A stretch of 64,000 nt of DNA from Oxalobacteraceae bacterium. GTDB taxonomy: Bacteria; Pseudomonadota; Gammaproteobacteria; Burkholderiales; Burkholderiaceae_D. The translations under genes and the position numbers were made by a program. The stretch covers positions 1-64,000 of the forward strand of contig JABTBR010000015.1 of the NCBI GenBank assembly GCA_013284265.1, written 5' to 3'. Below the pieces are notes generated by a model. It saw only the letters and a program-made list of their open reading frames with translations, was not told where the DNA came from and did not search any database. Positions within the stretch are counted from its first letter, which is position 1. Every line of letters starts with the position of its first letter. Positions 54,479 to 64,000 of this stretch are shown piece by piece.

Positions 54479-56155
54479 CTAGAATTCCTCCCAATCAGCG
54501 CCATGCGAAGCGTGCGCGCCTTGCGCGGCCAACTGGCGGCCGGGAACTGCCTGCTTCGCCGCGGCCGCCTTGCGCGGCATCGCCCGGATCGGAACGACGG
54601 CGGCGCCAGTTCCCTGATCGAGCTTGAACACGGCGACCACCTGCACCAATTCCCGCGCCAGGGAATTCAAGGCGGCGGCGGCGGCCGCCATCTCTTCGAC
54701 CAGGGCCGCATTCTGCTGCGTATCCTCATCCATCTGGGTGACCGCTTCCCCCATCTGGTTCACACCGGCGCTTTGCTCCACGCTGGCCGAACTGATCTCC
54801 GCCATGATCCCGGTCACGCGCCGAATCGCGCCCACCACCTCGCTCATCGTCTCACCGGCCCGGTCGGCCAGCGCGGTGCCTTGCTCGACGCGGCCAACGC
54901 TATCGTTGATCAACTGTTTGATTTCCCTGGCGGCTTCGGCGCTACGACTGGCCAGGCTGCGCACTTCGGTCGCGACAACGGCGAAGCCGCGGCCCTGCTC
55001 CCCGGCCCGGGCCGCTTCCACCGCGGCGTTCAGGGCCAGGATATTGGTCTGGAAAGCGATGCTATCGATGACGCCGATGATGTCGGACATCTTCCTGCTC
55101 GACTCGCTGATGCCCTTCATCGTATCGACCACTTGCATCACGACCTGCCCACCCTGCTCGGCCACCTGGGAAGCGCTGCGCGCCAACTGGCTCGCCTCGC
55201 GCGCATTGTCGGCATTTTGCTTGACGGTCGAACTCAACTCTTCCATGCTCGCGGCGGTTTGCTCCAGCGCGCTGGCCTGCGATTCGGTGCGCCCGCTCAA
55301 GTCCATATTGCCCTGGGCGATCTGGGTACTCGCCGAGGCGACCGATTCGCTCCCCTCGCGCACCGTGCCCACCACCTTGATCAAGCCGCCCTGCATCGCG
55401 GACAGCGAACGCAGCAACTCGCCCACCTCGTCTTTGCCGCTGGTATCGATATGACTGCTCAGATCCCCCTGTGCGATCGCCACCGTCGTGTTCACGGCCG
55501 CCTGCAACGATCGCGCAATCCCGCGCACCATAAAGTAGGCAAACAGCACGGCGAAGGCAAGGCTCAACGCCGCCAGGCCGATCGTCATGGCACGTACCGT
55601 GCCGTAGCGTGCCTGCGCCGCTTCAAATTCCTGTTTTGCCACCGCCACCTGCAGTTCGGTCAGCGCCACCATTTCCTTCTGTATTGCACCGTAATACTTC
55701 TCATCGCGCGTGATCAGCAACTGCCGCAAGCTGTCCATATCGTTGGCGCGCATGGCCGCCCCGGCAGGCCGAATAACTTGCTGTAAATACGTTTCGCGGG
55801 CAGCCTGAAATGCCTTGGCCATCGCCGCCTCCTTCGGCGTGAGCCTGGTCGCCACATAGGCGGCCCAGGTCCGGCTGATGTCACTGGCATTCGATTCGAT
55901 CTCGCTCAGATTGGCCTTGGTCACGACCGGATCGTCCAGGGCGACGGTATTGTTCATGGCCACCCGATTGCGCAGTATCAAGCGCTGCACGACCAATAAT
56001 TGCCCCATCGGCAAGGTACGGTCCTCATACACCGTCTGAAGCCCGGCGTTCGCGTCGCCCATGCCTTTGAGTCCCATGACCGCGATCGCCGCCAGCAGCA
56101 GCAAGATCGTAGCGATCAACATGGCAATGCGCGTAGAAATTTTAAGCTGATGCAT
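54479..56155 (-). CDS. Methyl-accepting chemotaxis protein (4HB sensor)
   Basis: A 558-residue chemoreceptor with TM1 (about 10-30), a four-helix-bundle periplasmic sensor, TM2 (about 190-212), HAMP and the signalling domain ([44 protein letters not shown]). It ends in DWEEF, close to the NWETF pentapeptide that tethers CheR/CheB, so it can probably recruit the adaptation enzymes itself. The ligand is unknown. GGGGG precedes the ATG. Confidence 0.92.
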   Translation of the reverse strand: MHQLKISTRIAMLIATILLLLAAIAVMGLKGMGDANAGLQTVYEDRTLPMGQLLVVQRLILRNRVAMNNTVALDDPVVTKANLSEIESNASDISRTWAAYVATRLTPKEAAMAKAFQAARETYLQQVIRPAGAAMRANDMDSLRQLLITRDEKYYGAIQKEMVALTELQVAVAKQEFEAAQARYGTVRAMTIGLAALSLAFAVLFAYFMVRGIARSLQAAVNTTVAIAQGDLSSHIDTSGKDEVGELLRSLSAMQGGLIKVVGTVREGSESVASASTQIAQGNMDLSGRTESQASALEQTAASMEELSSTVKQNADNAREASQLARSASQVAEQGGQVVMQVVDTMKGISESSRKMSDIIGVIDSIAFQTNILALNAAVEAARAGEQGRGFAVVATEVRSLASRSAEAAREIKQLINDSVGRVEQGTALADRAGETMSEVVGAIRRVTGIMAEISSASVEQSAGVNQMGEAVTQMDEDTQQNAALVEEMAAAAAALNSLARELVQVVAVFKLDQGTGAAVVPIRAMPRKAAAAKQAVPGRQLAAQGAHASHGADWEEF

Positions 56156-56563
56156 ATTCCCCCCTCGTTTTCAGGAATTGTTGAACAATGGTCAGATAGT
56201 CCGGCCGTGAACGGCGCGGACGCCGGCCTGACGCACTCGCTGATTGGGAGCGCGGAAGCCAATATTTCAGCAAATCGGTATCGGCCACGCGTGATCGAGG
56301 GGAGGCGATACCATGCGCAGGCGGAGAGCCTGAACACGATGATTGAAGCTGAAGCATACATGAAGACTGAGCTTAGTGAACAATTCGGTCTGGCCCTGTA
56401 CCGTACCAGTAACATGGCCGCCAGCGCGTTGCGCCGCCAACCTGATGCGCTCGCTTTGATCGTGGCCAAGCGGTAGGCAATCAAATATACTGCATGCGGG
56501 AATCCGTTTTTACGACGCGCCAGTCGCGCCGCTCCACACGTCACCTACCAGCCAAGCGATGCC
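56156..56563. other. Divergent intergenic region
   Basis: About 400 bases between an MCP (minus) and a binding-protein gene (plus). A 38-codon stretch from ATG 56360 (MKTELSEQFGLALYRTSNMAA...) is open and has modest coding character, but no clear ribosome site, so I do not call it a gene. Otherwise nothing stands out. Confidence 0.4.
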
Positions 56564-57295
56564 ATGAAACGACGATTTTTCCGATGCCTTGCGCTGAGCA
56601 TGGCGTTGACACTGGCCTGGCCCGCCATGAGCGAACCGCTCAAGATTGAAACCATTCTGGGGCCGCCGTGGGGATTCCTGGCGAGCGACGGCCAAGCCAC
56701 CGGCATGATGTACGAAATCAGCAATCGCATCGCGGAAGAGGCGGGATTGAGCTACACCAACGCCCTCGTTCCCTATGCCCGCACCGCCATCGATATCGAG
56801 AACGGAAGCGCCGATTTCATTGTGCGATTCGGCAATGAGCAGATGACGCGGGGCGCTGTGCCCGTGGCCGCCGTGTTAACAATGCCCATCATTGTGGTCG
56901 GGCCCAGCGGAACCCAGTACCGTCATTTGAGCGAGCTACACGGCAAAACCGTGGGGATGATACGCACCAGCAAATACGTAGAGCAATTTGATACGAACAC
57001 GGCGATTCAGAAATACGCCGTCAGCGACTACACCACGATGGCAAGAATGCTGGCCTTGCGCCGCCTCGACGCAGGGATAGGGTCCAGCGCCGGCTTGTAT
57101 TACGGCGCGTACATGGCCGGCGTCAAACCGGAAGAACTTGGCGCGCCGCTGGTCTTGGGCAGCAACGAATTCATCTTATTTCTCTCCAAGAAAAACGCCC
57201 AGCCGGAGACGATCCGGGCGCTGAAAGACGCCGTCAAAAAACTCATCGCCAGCGGCGAGATCAAGCAGATCGTGGGCAAGTACACGATGCCGTAG
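56564..57295 (+). CDS. Orphan solute-binding protein (SBP_bac_3) D
   Basis: A 243-residue exported protein (signal MKRRFFRCLALSMALTLAWPAMS) with SBP_bac_3 features: GFLASDGQATGMMYEISNRIAEEAGL, HGKTVGMIRTSKYVEQF and the C-terminal EIKQIVGKYTMP. It is a periplasmic receptor of the amino-acid-binding type. No ABC permease is near. Lying between MCP genes, it could present a ligand to a chemoreceptor (inference). Confidence 0.8.
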   Translation: MKRRFFRCLALSMALTLAWPAMSEPLKIETILGPPWGFLASDGQATGMMYEISNRIAEEAGLSYTNALVPYARTAIDIENGSADFIVRFGNEQMTRGAVPVAAVLTMPIIVVGPSGTQYRHLSELHGKTVGMIRTSKYVEQFDTNTAIQKYAVSDYTTMARMLALRRLDAGIGSSAGLYYGAYMAGVKPEELGAPLVLGSNEFILFLSKKNAQPETIRALKDAVKKLIASGEIKQIVGKYTMP

Positions 57296-57712
57296 AAACG
57301 CCATCCGGGCAGTTGATCTGCCTGGCCACTGACGGCAGCGCATGGGACATCGCAGGATTGAGCATAACGCTCTTTCGATGCGCAAAGAGCGGCTGTCACG
57401 GCAGGGATGGGCCATGCAATCCCGCTAGGCAAACTGTCGTCAAATGACGTCGGCCTGTCGTGAAAAGAGCGGCCGCGGCTGCGTGCCGCGCGATATATTC
57501 CATCGCAGCGCCGTTCAAGACGCTCGTGACGCCAGGTTTACCAAGAAACCGACACTCTCGGAATGAGATGGCAAAATCGCAAAACGGCGCATATTTCTTG
57601 GTATCATCTAATTGTTCCAATGCAAGCGCGTCCGAGATCCACAATGGCCGATGCAAAAAAATAAAATCGCGTTGTGATCTCCTCCAAACCACGAGCGTCA
57701 GAGAGGATACAA
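57296..57712. other. Intergenic region before the PstS-like gene
   Basis: About 417 bases. The right part is AT-richer (57560-57710) and must hold the promoter of the PstS-like gene. I see no gene, hairpin or repeat worth naming. Confidence 0.4.
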
Positions 57713-58474
57713 ATGAACCCACGTAAATTTGCCCTAATTGCAGTTGCTGCTGGCATGCTGGTCCAGTCTGGCGCATGGGCCGAACCCCTGGAAATCTCCG
57801 GCGGCACCACCCCACAAAAAGATGTGCTGGAACCGAAGGCGGCCGACATTCTGAAAGCGACCGGCGTCGAAATCAAGGTCAATGGCGTGGGCACCGGCAA
57901 CGGTATGCTGGCCCTGGCCGAGGGCAAGGTCACCGTGGCGGCCGTGGGCGACACCCTGGCCGACTCCATCGAAGCGGGCCATAAGGCGGCCAAGGCATCC
58001 AACAAGGACGTCAAATTCCCGGACAATCTGGTCTTCACGCAAATCGGCTCCGATGAGCTGGTCGTGATCGTGCACAAATCCAATCCCGTGAGCTCCCTGA
58101 GCAAGGCGCAACTGAAGGATCTGGGTACCGGCAAGATCACGAACTGGAAAGACGTCGGCGGCCCCGACCTGCCTGTGAAACTGATCGTCACCAAAGCCGG
58201 CCTGATTCCTGGCCTGGTATTCCAGAAAGCCATGATGGATGGCGCCGCCTACGTGAGCGGTGCGACCGAGGTGCAATCGCCCCGCGAAGTCATTACCTGG
58301 GTCTCGCGTACCCCGGGTGGTTTCGGCGCGGCAGCCGACGTGCACGTGAAAGCGGGCGCCGGCGACAGCAAGGTGATCAAGTCGCCCCCCATGTCGCGGC
58401 CTTTGGGCCTGGTCACCATCGGCGCACCCAGCGGCGCGGCCAAGAAAGTGGCGGACTTCCTGAAGTCGAAGTAA
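57713..58474 (+). CDS. PstS-like substrate-binding protein
   Basis: A 253-residue exported protein, signal peptide ending near GAWAEP, with the PBP-like fold of phosphate-binding proteins: [36 protein letters not shown], and the PstS phrase [17 protein letters not shown]. No pstCAB genes follow. Instead an MCP gene begins 74 bases downstream on the same strand, so the protein may act as that receptor's periplasmic ligand sensor. Phosphate is only one possible ligand. GAGAGG precedes ATG 57713; the frame is open from 57674. Confidence 0.82.
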   Translation: MNPRKFALIAVAAGMLVQSGAWAEPLEISGGTTPQKDVLEPKAADILKATGVEIKVNGVGTGNGMLALAEGKVTVAAVGDTLADSIEAGHKAAKASNKDVKFPDNLVFTQIGSDELVVIVHKSNPVSSLSKAQLKDLGTGKITNWKDVGGPDLPVKLIVTKAGLIPGLVFQKAMMDGAAYVSGATEVQSPREVITWVSRTPGGFGAAADVHVKAGAGDSKVIKSPPMSRPLGLVTIGAPSGAAKKVADFLKSK

Positions 58475-58548
58475 GGCAAGTGTCGGCGGGGCGGATCGAC
58501 GATCCGCCCTCTACAACAGACATGCAACACATAGGGAGGACCCCACCT

Positions 58549-60144
58549 ATGCTACAAAACCTCATGATCCGGACCCGTTTGATGATTTTGACGGGCAGCC
58601 TCCTATTCGCCATGGCCATCGTCGGCGGACTGGGACTTCAGGGCTTCGCCACCAGCAGCGAGGGCTTGCGCGCGGTGTATGAGGACAATACCGTGCCGCT
58701 GGTCAGCCTGGGCGAGATGCTGGGCGATATCTATCGCTCGCGCACGCTGGTGATCGGCGGCATGAGCGCCGAAAATTCCGATGCCGCCGAGGCCTCGTAC
58801 AAGGATGTGGCGGTCGTCAACGCCAAGATCAACACCGCCTGGACCGCCTACAAGGCGACCATGAGCAGCGCCGACGCCAAGGCGCAGGCCAGCAAATTCG
58901 AGCAGGCCTGGAAAGACTATGCGGCCTCCGGCGACCAGGTGATCAGCATCGCCAAGAGCGGCGATTACGAAGCGGCCAGCACGCTGATGAAGAACCAGTC
59001 GCAAAGCAAATTCGAACTCGCCAGGACGGCCCTGCTGGCGCGCATGGGCCAGGAAAAGGCCGCCGCCCAGCTCTCCTTCACGCAGACCACCAAGGCCAAT
59101 GCGACCAGCCGCACGGTGGTGCTGGTGGTGCTGGCGGCCGGACTGGTGGTCGGCGCCTGGCTGTCGCTGGTGGTGATCGGCTCGATTCAGCGCCCGCTGA
59201 AACGCGCGGTGGAAGTGGCCAACAGGGTCGCCGCCGGCGATCTGAGCCAGCAGATCGAAGCCGGCGCCAGCGATGAAACCGGGCAGTTGATGACGGCCTT
59301 GCGCGATATGGATGCCAGCCTGGGCAAGACCATCGCCAAGGTGCGCTCGGCGGCCGACACGATCGTGACGGCCGCCACGGAAATCGCCAGCGGCAATTCG
59401 GACCTGTCCTCGCGCACCGAGCAGCAAGCCAGCGCGCTGGAAGAAACCGCGTCCTCGATGGAAGAACTGACCTCCACCGTCAAGCAGAATGCCGACAACG
59501 CGCGCCAGGCCAATCAACTGGCCAAGACCGCGTCCGACGTGGCCGTCAAGGGCGGCGCGGTGGTGCTCCAGGTGGTCGAGACCATGGGCTCGATCAATAC
59601 CTCGGCGCGCAAGATCGTCGACATCATCAGCGTGATCGACGGCATCGCCTTCCAGACCAATATCCTGGCCCTGAACGCGGCCGTTGAAGCGGCCCGCGCC
59701 GGCGAACAGGGCCGCGGCTTCGCCGTGGTGGCCTCGGAAGTGCGCAACCTGGCCCAGCGTTCGGCCGCCGCCGCCAAGGAAATCAAGACCCTGATCGGCG
59801 ACTCGGTCGACAAGGTGGACGCTGGCAGCAAGCTGGTCGACGAGGCCGGCATGACGATGAATGAGGTTGTCGACAGCGTGCGCCGGGTCACCGATATCAT
59901 GGGTGAAATCATGTCGGCCAGCCAGGAGCAGACCGACGGCATCGAGCAGGTCAACGTGGCCATCATCGAGATGGACAACACCACCCAGCAAAATGCCGCC
60001 CTGGTCGAACAGGCCGCCGCCGCCGCACAAGCCATGCAGGACGAGGCCGTCGCGCTGGCCGGCATTACCCAGAGCTTCAAACTGAATGCCAGTTACCCCC
60101 AGGCGGCGACGGCATCGCCGGCGCGGCAACTGGCGCTGAGCTAG
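58549..60144 (+). CDS. Methyl-accepting chemotaxis protein (4HB sensor), paired with a binding protein
   Basis: A 531-residue chemoreceptor with TM1 (about 10-30), a four-helix-bundle sensor ([30 protein letters not shown]), TM2 (about 190-212), HAMP and the signalling hairpin ([44 protein letters not shown]). It lacks the CheR-binding pentapeptide and ends [18 protein letters not shown] precedes ATG 58549. It follows the PstS-like gene on the same strand without a terminator. Its own terminator is at 60164. Confidence 0.92.
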   Translation: MLQNLMIRTRLMILTGSLLFAMAIVGGLGLQGFATSSEGLRAVYEDNTVPLVSLGEMLGDIYRSRTLVIGGMSAENSDAAEASYKDVAVVNAKINTAWTAYKATMSSADAKAQASKFEQAWKDYAASGDQVISIAKSGDYEAASTLMKNQSQSKFELARTALLARMGQEKAAAQLSFTQTTKANATSRTVVLVVLAAGLVVGAWLSLVVIGSIQRPLKRAVEVANRVAAGDLSQQIEAGASDETGQLMTALRDMDASLGKTIAKVRSAADTIVTAATEIASGNSDLSSRTEQQASALEETASSMEELTSTVKQNADNARQANQLAKTASDVAVKGGAVVLQVVETMGSINTSARKIVDIISVIDGIAFQTNILALNAAVEAARAGEQGRGFAVVASEVRNLAQRSAAAAKEIKTLIGDSVDKVDAGSKLVDEAGMTMNEVVDSVRRVTDIMGEIMSASQEQTDGIEQVNVAIIEMDNTTQQNAALVEQAAAAAQAMQDEAVALAGITQSFKLNASYPQAATASPARQLALS

Positions 60145-60163
60145 CGAAAAGGGCCGTCCCCGC

Positions 60164-60188
60164 ATGCCACCTACGGGTGGCATTTTTG
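60164..60188 (+). terminator. Rho-independent terminator of the MCP gene
   Basis: ATGCCACC-TACG-GGTGGCAT forms an eight-base-pair stem followed by TTTTTG, 20 bases after the MCP stop. Confidence 0.9.
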
Positions 60189-60251
60189 TTTCTGCGGCGC
60201 TAATATTCGCGTTTGCTCTACCGTAGCCAATTATCAAAAAGAATATTCAAG

Positions 60252-60515
60252 ATGCGTAGAAAACTGATAGGCGCCGCTTTTGTCATCGTCGCCGTGGCGG
60301 CGGGGATGATTGTGGTGCGCCGGACGAATACCGATTCAGCCCTGCCTCAACCCGCTCCGGCTGCGGCGACTGCAAGGGTCGTGGCTGCGGCCCTCCTCTA
60401 TCGCGTCAAGGCGGGTGGCAAGCCTGAGCGGAGCATCGTTTTCCGCTGGAACGGCAAGCAGTTTGAAGACGCAAGCGGCGCCTACCAGAACATCGCCGAC
60501 GCCTATCAGCCCTGA
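60252..60515 (+). CDS. Small single-pass membrane protein
   Basis: An 87-residue product with an N-terminal basic anchor and one hydrophobic segment (LIGAAFVIVAVAAGMIVV), then an Ala/Pro linker and a short domain (RSIVFRWNGKQFEDASGAYQNIADAY). The topology suggests a periplasmic C-terminal part. I do not recognise the family. The frame is open from 60213, but ATG 60252 fits the signal-anchor. Confidence 0.55.
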   Translation: MRRKLIGAAFVIVAVAAGMIVVRRTNTDSALPQPAPAAATARVVAAALLYRVKAGGKPERSIVFRWNGKQFEDASGAYQNIADAYQP

Positions 60516-60561
60516 AAAAAATTCACGATGTCTACCCATCCTCCTTCATGGGTTCGACCAG

Positions 60562-60589
60562 CCAATACCTCGGCGCGCAAGATCGTCGA
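60562..60589 (+). repeat. Copied fragment of the upstream MCP gene
   Basis: Twenty-eight bases beginning CAATACCTCGGCGCGCAAG are identical to 59595-59622 inside the MCP signalling domain, and the sequence just left (CATGGGTTCGA) also resembles the MCP. It is a stray duplicate in a 250-bp gap, likely from recombination among MCP genes. Confidence 0.75.
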
Positions 60590-60764
60590 CGTCTGGAAGC
60601 AAAGGCTGCCTTAAAGGCCGCTTAAGCGATAAGATTTCGTTTGGGAATTTTGCCAAACAGGTCTAATGTCAGCTCAACAGGCAGCACACATCCAAACGGC
60701 TGCCTGGGCAAACGTGATGCATTTGAAACCTCATCCGGTATGAGCTGAGCCAGGAGTTGTGCGT

Positions 60765-61106
60765 ATGCTAATTTCATTCAAATCAAAGTCCTCCCCGGAA
60801 GTATTGATGTATCAGGAACACGCCGAGCGCATCTTGCGGCTGCTGCACAAGCGTCCCGAGCGCGGCGTGATCACGGCGGCCGAAGCCAGCAACGCGCTGT
60901 CGCTGCTGGAACAGGAAGTGGCCTTTACCAGGGAATACCCAAAACAGGACGTCGAGCACGACATCCACACGCCGGAGCAGGAGGACGGTGAAAGTACCGA
61001 ACACAGCTTGTTGCAGCGGGTGAGCTTTTCGGCCCGCGCCTATCCGCTGCTGGAAATGCTGCGTTCGGCCAGTCAGCAAAACGAATACATCATGTGGGGT
61101 GTCTGA
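60765..61106 (+). CDS. DUF1840 family protein
   Basis: A 113-residue cytoplasmic protein. LISFKSKSSPEVLMYQEHAERILRLL, RGVITAAEASNALSLLE and the C-terminal FSARAYPLLEMLRSA...WGV match DUF1840, a short family common in Betaproteobacteria. AGGAG lies eight bases before ATG 60765. The function is unknown. The stop is only five bases from the convergent acyltransferase stop. Confidence 0.88.
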   Translation: MLISFKSKSSPEVLMYQEHAERILRLLHKRPERGVITAAEASNALSLLEQEVAFTREYPKQDVEHDIHTPEQEDGESTEHSLLQRVSFSARAYPLLEMLRSASQQNEYIMWGV

Positions 61107-61111
61107 GCCGG

Positions 61112-62302
61112 CTACGGCAACATGACGTTTGCGGGTATGCCGCTGCGCCCGCGCTGCCGGCGCAGCAGGAATGTTCTGGCTGGTTCGGAAACGTAGCGGC
61201 TCACCAGCGTTGCGACGATGGCCGATGTGACGAGGTAGACGAACAGCCAGGGCAGGCGCATGGCATGACTGAGCTCCTCTTGCGTCGTGATATTGCGCAT
61301 CGCCGCGAGCACGATGACGTGAAAAAGATAGAGTTCGTAGCTATGGCTTCCTGCCCAGCGGAGCGGCGCACCGAGGCGGCCGGTGCTCCATCCTTGGCCC
61401 GCTTCGCCATGGGCGCCAAACAGAATGGCAGCGGCCGCAAGCGCGATCATGGTGAAGCCGAATATTTCATGTCCACCGATGCCGCGCAGGTAAATGAGCG
61501 CCAGCGCGGCAGCTGCGGCAACGCGCAGCACGCGCTTGACCGTCCGCGGCATCGAGGCAGCCCGCGCCAGCAGAGCCGTCAGGCATCCGAAGGCGATGGC
61601 GTCAAAGCAGGCGAAATAGCCGTACATGAAATAGATTTCGTTGTCGGTGTGCAGGCTACGGTAGTAAGGTCCGGCCACGATGGCGGCAATGCACAGGACG
61701 ACGACTAGCCAGGTCCGGCGCAGCACGAGACAGCTCAAGGGCAGCAACAGATAGAACATTTCTTCGACCGACAGCGACCAGTAGACGTTGAGGCAGTAAT
61801 TGAAGTAGCCCGCCGACTGCATCAGCTGGTTATGCCAGAAGGTCAGGATCGACAGGACGGCAATGCCAAAATAGCTGGCCGGTAGCGGCCCGTCCGCATC
61901 GCCATTATCGAAATAGGGAATATCGAGCGTACCGAGCGCCACGATGATCGCCAGCGCCAGAAGCAGGCTGGGCATGATCCGGGCGGCACGCATCCAGTAG
62001 AAGCTGCGCAGATCGATGTCGCGCAGCCGCCCCCATCGCGCGAGGACGCCAGAGGTGATCAGGTAGCCGGAAATAACAAAGAAGATGGTCACGCCGTAGT
62101 TACCGTTCAAGGCGATGGCATTCAATGCATTACTGCCCAATACATCGCCTAGCGGGCTATTCTTCAGGCCGAAGGCTAGCGTGAAATGCAGGATCAGCAC
62201 ACAGCAGATCGCCACGCCGCGCAAGAAATCAACGCGTGGATTACGGACTATCCGGGTGGAATGGGACGACATCGGCGCGGCGATGGATGAACGGAAGACC
62301 AT
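61112..62302 (-). CDS. Acyltransferase 3 (OafA/YrhL-type) membrane protein
   Basis: A 396-residue inner-membrane O-acyltransferase with about ten helices. Family motifs are RVDFLRGVAICCVLILHF (catalytic His), GNYGVTIFFVISGYLITSGVL, FYWMRAARIMPSLL (the R..R.. pair) and VYWSLSVEEMFYLLLPL. It moves acyl groups, usually acetyl, onto periplasmic or exported polysaccharides. The frame is open to 62440, but the upstream part is arginine-rich noise. The start is either 62302 or 62272; no strong ribosome site decides it. Confidence 0.88.
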   Translation of the reverse strand: MVFRSSIAAPMSSHSTRIVRNPRVDFLRGVAICCVLILHFTLAFGLKNSPLGDVLGSNALNAIALNGNYGVTIFFVISGYLITSGVLARWGRLRDIDLRSFYWMRAARIMPSLLLALAIIVALGTLDIPYFDNGDADGPLPASYFGIAVLSILTFWHNQLMQSAGYFNYCLNVYWSLSVEEMFYLLLPLSCLVLRRTWLVVVLCIAAIVAGPYYRSLHTDNEIYFMYGYFACFDAIAFGCLTALLARAASMPRTVKRVLRVAAAAALALIYLRGIGGHEIFGFTMIALAAAAILFGAHGEAGQGWSTGRLGAPLRWAGSHSYELYLFHVIVLAAMRNITTQEELSHAMRLPWLFVYLVTSAIVATLVSRYVSEPARTFLLRRQRGRSGIPANVMLP

Positions 62303-62427
62303 GATGGCGCAATGAAAAAAAAGCAATTCTAGCAGCTGCCTATTGAATAGGCGAGTGCGGTCGCGCCGGCGGCGACGCTGGCAACTCCCCAGCGCCAGCC
62401 TTGCCTGGGGCAGCAGCGGCAGCACAC

Positions 62428-62453
62428 AACGCCAAGCCATGCAGCTTGGCGTT
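62428..62453. terminator. Strong stem-loop in the acyltransferase upstream region
   Basis: AACGCCAAGC-CATGCA-GCTTGGCGTT forms a ten-base-pair perfect stem. GGGG rather than a T-run follows on the plus strand, and on the minus strand GTGTG follows. It may end minus-strand transcription from the coiled-coil gene at 62561, or be a regulatory hairpin. Confidence 0.45.
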
Positions 62454-62560
62454 GGGGTCTATTCCCGGCACCGTACTTCCTTGCTGTTTCACGCGTACCG
62501 TATCACTGTCGCGCGATTGGCAACTTGCCGCTCATCTCACTACGATTTATCGCGACAATC

Positions 62561-62905
62561 TCAGGTCTTGCTGGCAGCATCGGCATGCCCCGGCTTTGAC
62601 GATTTTTCGGCGGCGCCGCCGGTCGGGATCTGAAAGAGTGAAAAGAAGGAATGGGTAAGTGCATCATGCATTTTCTCCATGTCGCCAACCATCGTTTCCC
62701 ATGAATCTTCGGTGGACGCTTTGATTTCCTCGAGCTTGGCAAGGGCAGTTTTGGATTTCGCCCGCAACTTGCCCATCTCTTCCTTGTACGTTTGCCGCGC
62801 TTCCTCCTTCGCCTCCTGGGCTCCGGATTCCAGGCTGCTCATTTTCTCGTTCAACTTTTCCAGTTGCGTTTCCATTTTGCTGATGTACTCTGCTCGTTGC
62901 GACAT
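62561..62905 (-). CDS. Coiled-coil stress protein (sll1863-like)
   Basis: A 114-residue protein, almost wholly charged coiled coil (residues 5-85: YISKMETQLEKLNEKMSSLE... ALAKLEEIKASTEDSWETMVGDMEKMHDAL), then a short Ala/Ser tail. It resembles small coiled-coil proteins annotated as sll1863-family stress response proteins. AAGGAAAT precedes the ATG. It is divergent from the sensor gene at 63163, with about 257 non-coding bases between them. Confidence 0.65.
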   Translation of the reverse strand: MSQRAEYISKMETQLEKLNEKMSSLESGAQEAKEEARQTYKEEMGKLRAKSKTALAKLEEIKASTEDSWETMVGDMEKMHDALTHSFFSLFQIPTGGAAEKSSKPGHADAASKT

Positions 62906-63162
62906 AATGATATTTCCTTCTGTTGACTGAGGTTCCCACTGTGACGACCGCCACGCTGGCCTCAGGAAAACGTGAATGAGCTTCCAACATGCGCTGAAAA
63001 TGCTTGGCAGTCCGTACGGTAAGACACGGAGTCTTGAATCAGCGCCGGCGAAAGCCGGGCCTGTGGCCAGCCGGACATATCGGCATCAGCCATCCCGTGC
63101 CGCGTCTGGAGTAGAATCGGAAGTACCCGGCCCATGCGCCGCGTCACACCACGAGGAAGCAC

Positions 63163-64000
63163 ATGCGACGAGGCGCCAGTCCTTCACTTGCAGCCAGCAC
63201 CATCGGCCCCGGCAAACCCCTGCGGCCCGCCTCCGCAAGGTGGACCCACACCCTGCTCGCACTCTCCTTCATGGCCCTGGTCGGCTCCGCGCTGTGGGGA
63301 CTGCTCAGCAACTACCGCAACATGATGGAGCGCGAGGGCAAAGGGGCGGCGAATCTGGCCGACGGCATGCAGGTGTATGTCAGCGAAATCCTCAAGCAGT
63401 CCCTGTTCAGCGCCGAGGGCATTGCCGCCGACCTCAGGCGCGCCGATGGCGCCTCCCCTGACGCCCGCCTCGCGGCGCTGCGCGGGGCCATGCGCTACGA
63501 TCCGGCGTCGGCGGTGCTCGGTATCGCGGGCGCGCGCGGCACCCTGATGATAGACAAGGCCGGCAAGCGCCTGGACCTGCCCGCATTGCAGACGACCCTG
63601 GAGCGGGAACTGGCGGACAGTGTCAACCGCCAGCTCACCGTCCTGCCGATCATCTACGCCAAGGAACTGGGCGGCTGGTACTTGCCCGTCCAGCTCGCCC
63701 TGAACCCTGAGGATAGGGACCGGGAGGTGGTGTTCGCGCTGGTCCCAACAAGCAAACTGGTCCAGGCCACCGCCAGCATCCGCCTGGTGCCCCAGGCTTA
63801 CGTGACCTTTGTCACCCCCGATGGCCTGCGGCTGCTGCAGTTTTTCGTCGACACCCAGGAGATCAAGGCCAACAAGGGAATGATCTCGGCCACTTCGCTG
63901 GCCTACCTGCGCGACGGGACGGTCCACAGTTTCCAGTCGACCAGCACGATGACGGGCGAACAGACCCTGTTCGGCATTTCCAGATCGCAGAATTTCCCCT
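63163..64000 (+). CDS. N-terminal part of a membrane sensor with a Cache-like periplasmic domain
   Basis: An open frame runs from ATG 63163 (GAGGAAG upstream) to the window edge, 279 codons without a stop. A hydrophobic segment at about 28-48 (WTHTLLALSFMALVGSALWGLL) is followed by a dCache-like extracellular domain: MERGKGAANLADGMQVYVSEIL-type helix, then FALVPTSKLVQATASI. The missing C-terminus is probably GGDEF, histidine kinase or MCP signalling machinery, as in similar proteins; which one cannot be told here. Confidence 0.75.
   Translation, partial: MRRGASPSLAASTIGPGKPLRPASARWTHTLLALSFMALVGSALWGLLSNYRNMMEREGKGAANLADGMQVYVSEILKQSLFSAEGIAADLRRADGASPDARLAALRGAMRYDPASAVLGIAGARGTLMIDKAGKRLDLPALQTTLERELADSVNRQLTVLPIIYAKELGGWYLPVQLALNPEDRDREVVFALVPTSKLVQATASIRLVPQAYVTFVTPDGLRLLQFFVDTQEIKANKGMISATSLAYLRDGTVHSFQSTSTMTGEQTLFGISRSQNFP

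Noticed and set aside
56360..56476. Short gene MKTELSEQFGL...
   Set aside because: Thirty-eight codons, no clear ribosome site and no recognised relatives; described only as part of the intergenic region.
1..64000. CRISPR array
   Set aside because: No regularly spaced short direct repeats with unique spacers were seen; the recurring element is a dispersed palindrome.

Overview
The window is GC-rich DNA, almost certainly from a Betaproteobacterium of the Oxalobacteraceae (Massilia/Duganella/Janthinobacterium group). This is inferred from the urtABCDE urea transporter, a PEP-CTERM protein, PPK2, several methyl-accepting chemotaxis proteins (MCPs), many secreted peptidases and DUF1840/DUF5335/BON stress proteins. 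No database search was possible; families are assigned by recognising motifs. Both ends cut a gene: a DUF3857/transglutaminase protein on the left and a Cache-like sensor on the right. The first 18 bases are a C homopolymer, probably a sequence-end artefact.

Region 1 (1-14.0 kb) is a nitrogen-acquisition locus. A 1145-residue fusion of an NCS1-type (nucleobase/allantoin/hydantoin) permease, a segment with ten cysteines and a hybrid histidine kinase overlaps a LuxR-type response regulator. The pair faces a porin-urtABCDE operon on the other strand. The likely logic is a transporter-shaped sensor controlling urea (or related) uptake; this is inference, supported by position and by an inverted repeat upstream of the porin.

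Region 2 (14-24 kb) holds a LysR regulator, an SGNH esterase, a Tat-exported PhoD phosphatase, a candidate sRNA, a truncated RelE-type toxin abutting an IS66 transposase remnant, a GGDEF protein with a degenerate EAL domain, BON and DUF5335 proteins, a small lipoprotein and PPK2. Region 3 (24.5-37.4 kb) is secretory and polymer-degrading: a pullulanase-type lipoprotein, a hybrid kinase, a Cys-patterned lipoprotein, a plant-type subtilase paired with a PEP-CTERM protein, an S9 peptidase and an orphan solute-binding protein. Region 4 (37.6-48.4 kb) has a second solute-binding protein, a compact methyltransferase-sulfotransferase-ureohydrolase operon, a hemerythrin-like protein, an MFS transporter, a second S9 peptidase and an M20 peptidase.

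Region 5 (48.5-52.1 kb) is a tRNA-Phe integration hotspot. The intact tRNA is followed by a 51-bp exact copy of its 3' end and by a decayed full-length copy. The first segment carries a broken zeta-toxin-like gene and a TetR/hydrolase pair behind a 34-bp perfect palindrome; the second carries a solute-binding protein. Region 6 (52-60 kb) is a chemosensory cluster of three MCPs and two binding proteins. Region 7 (60-64 kb) carries small conserved genes, an acyltransferase, a coiled-coil protein and the start of a sensor.

Six copies of a palindromic intergenic element recur from 6.7 to 46.9 kb, with compensatory base changes in the inner stem.
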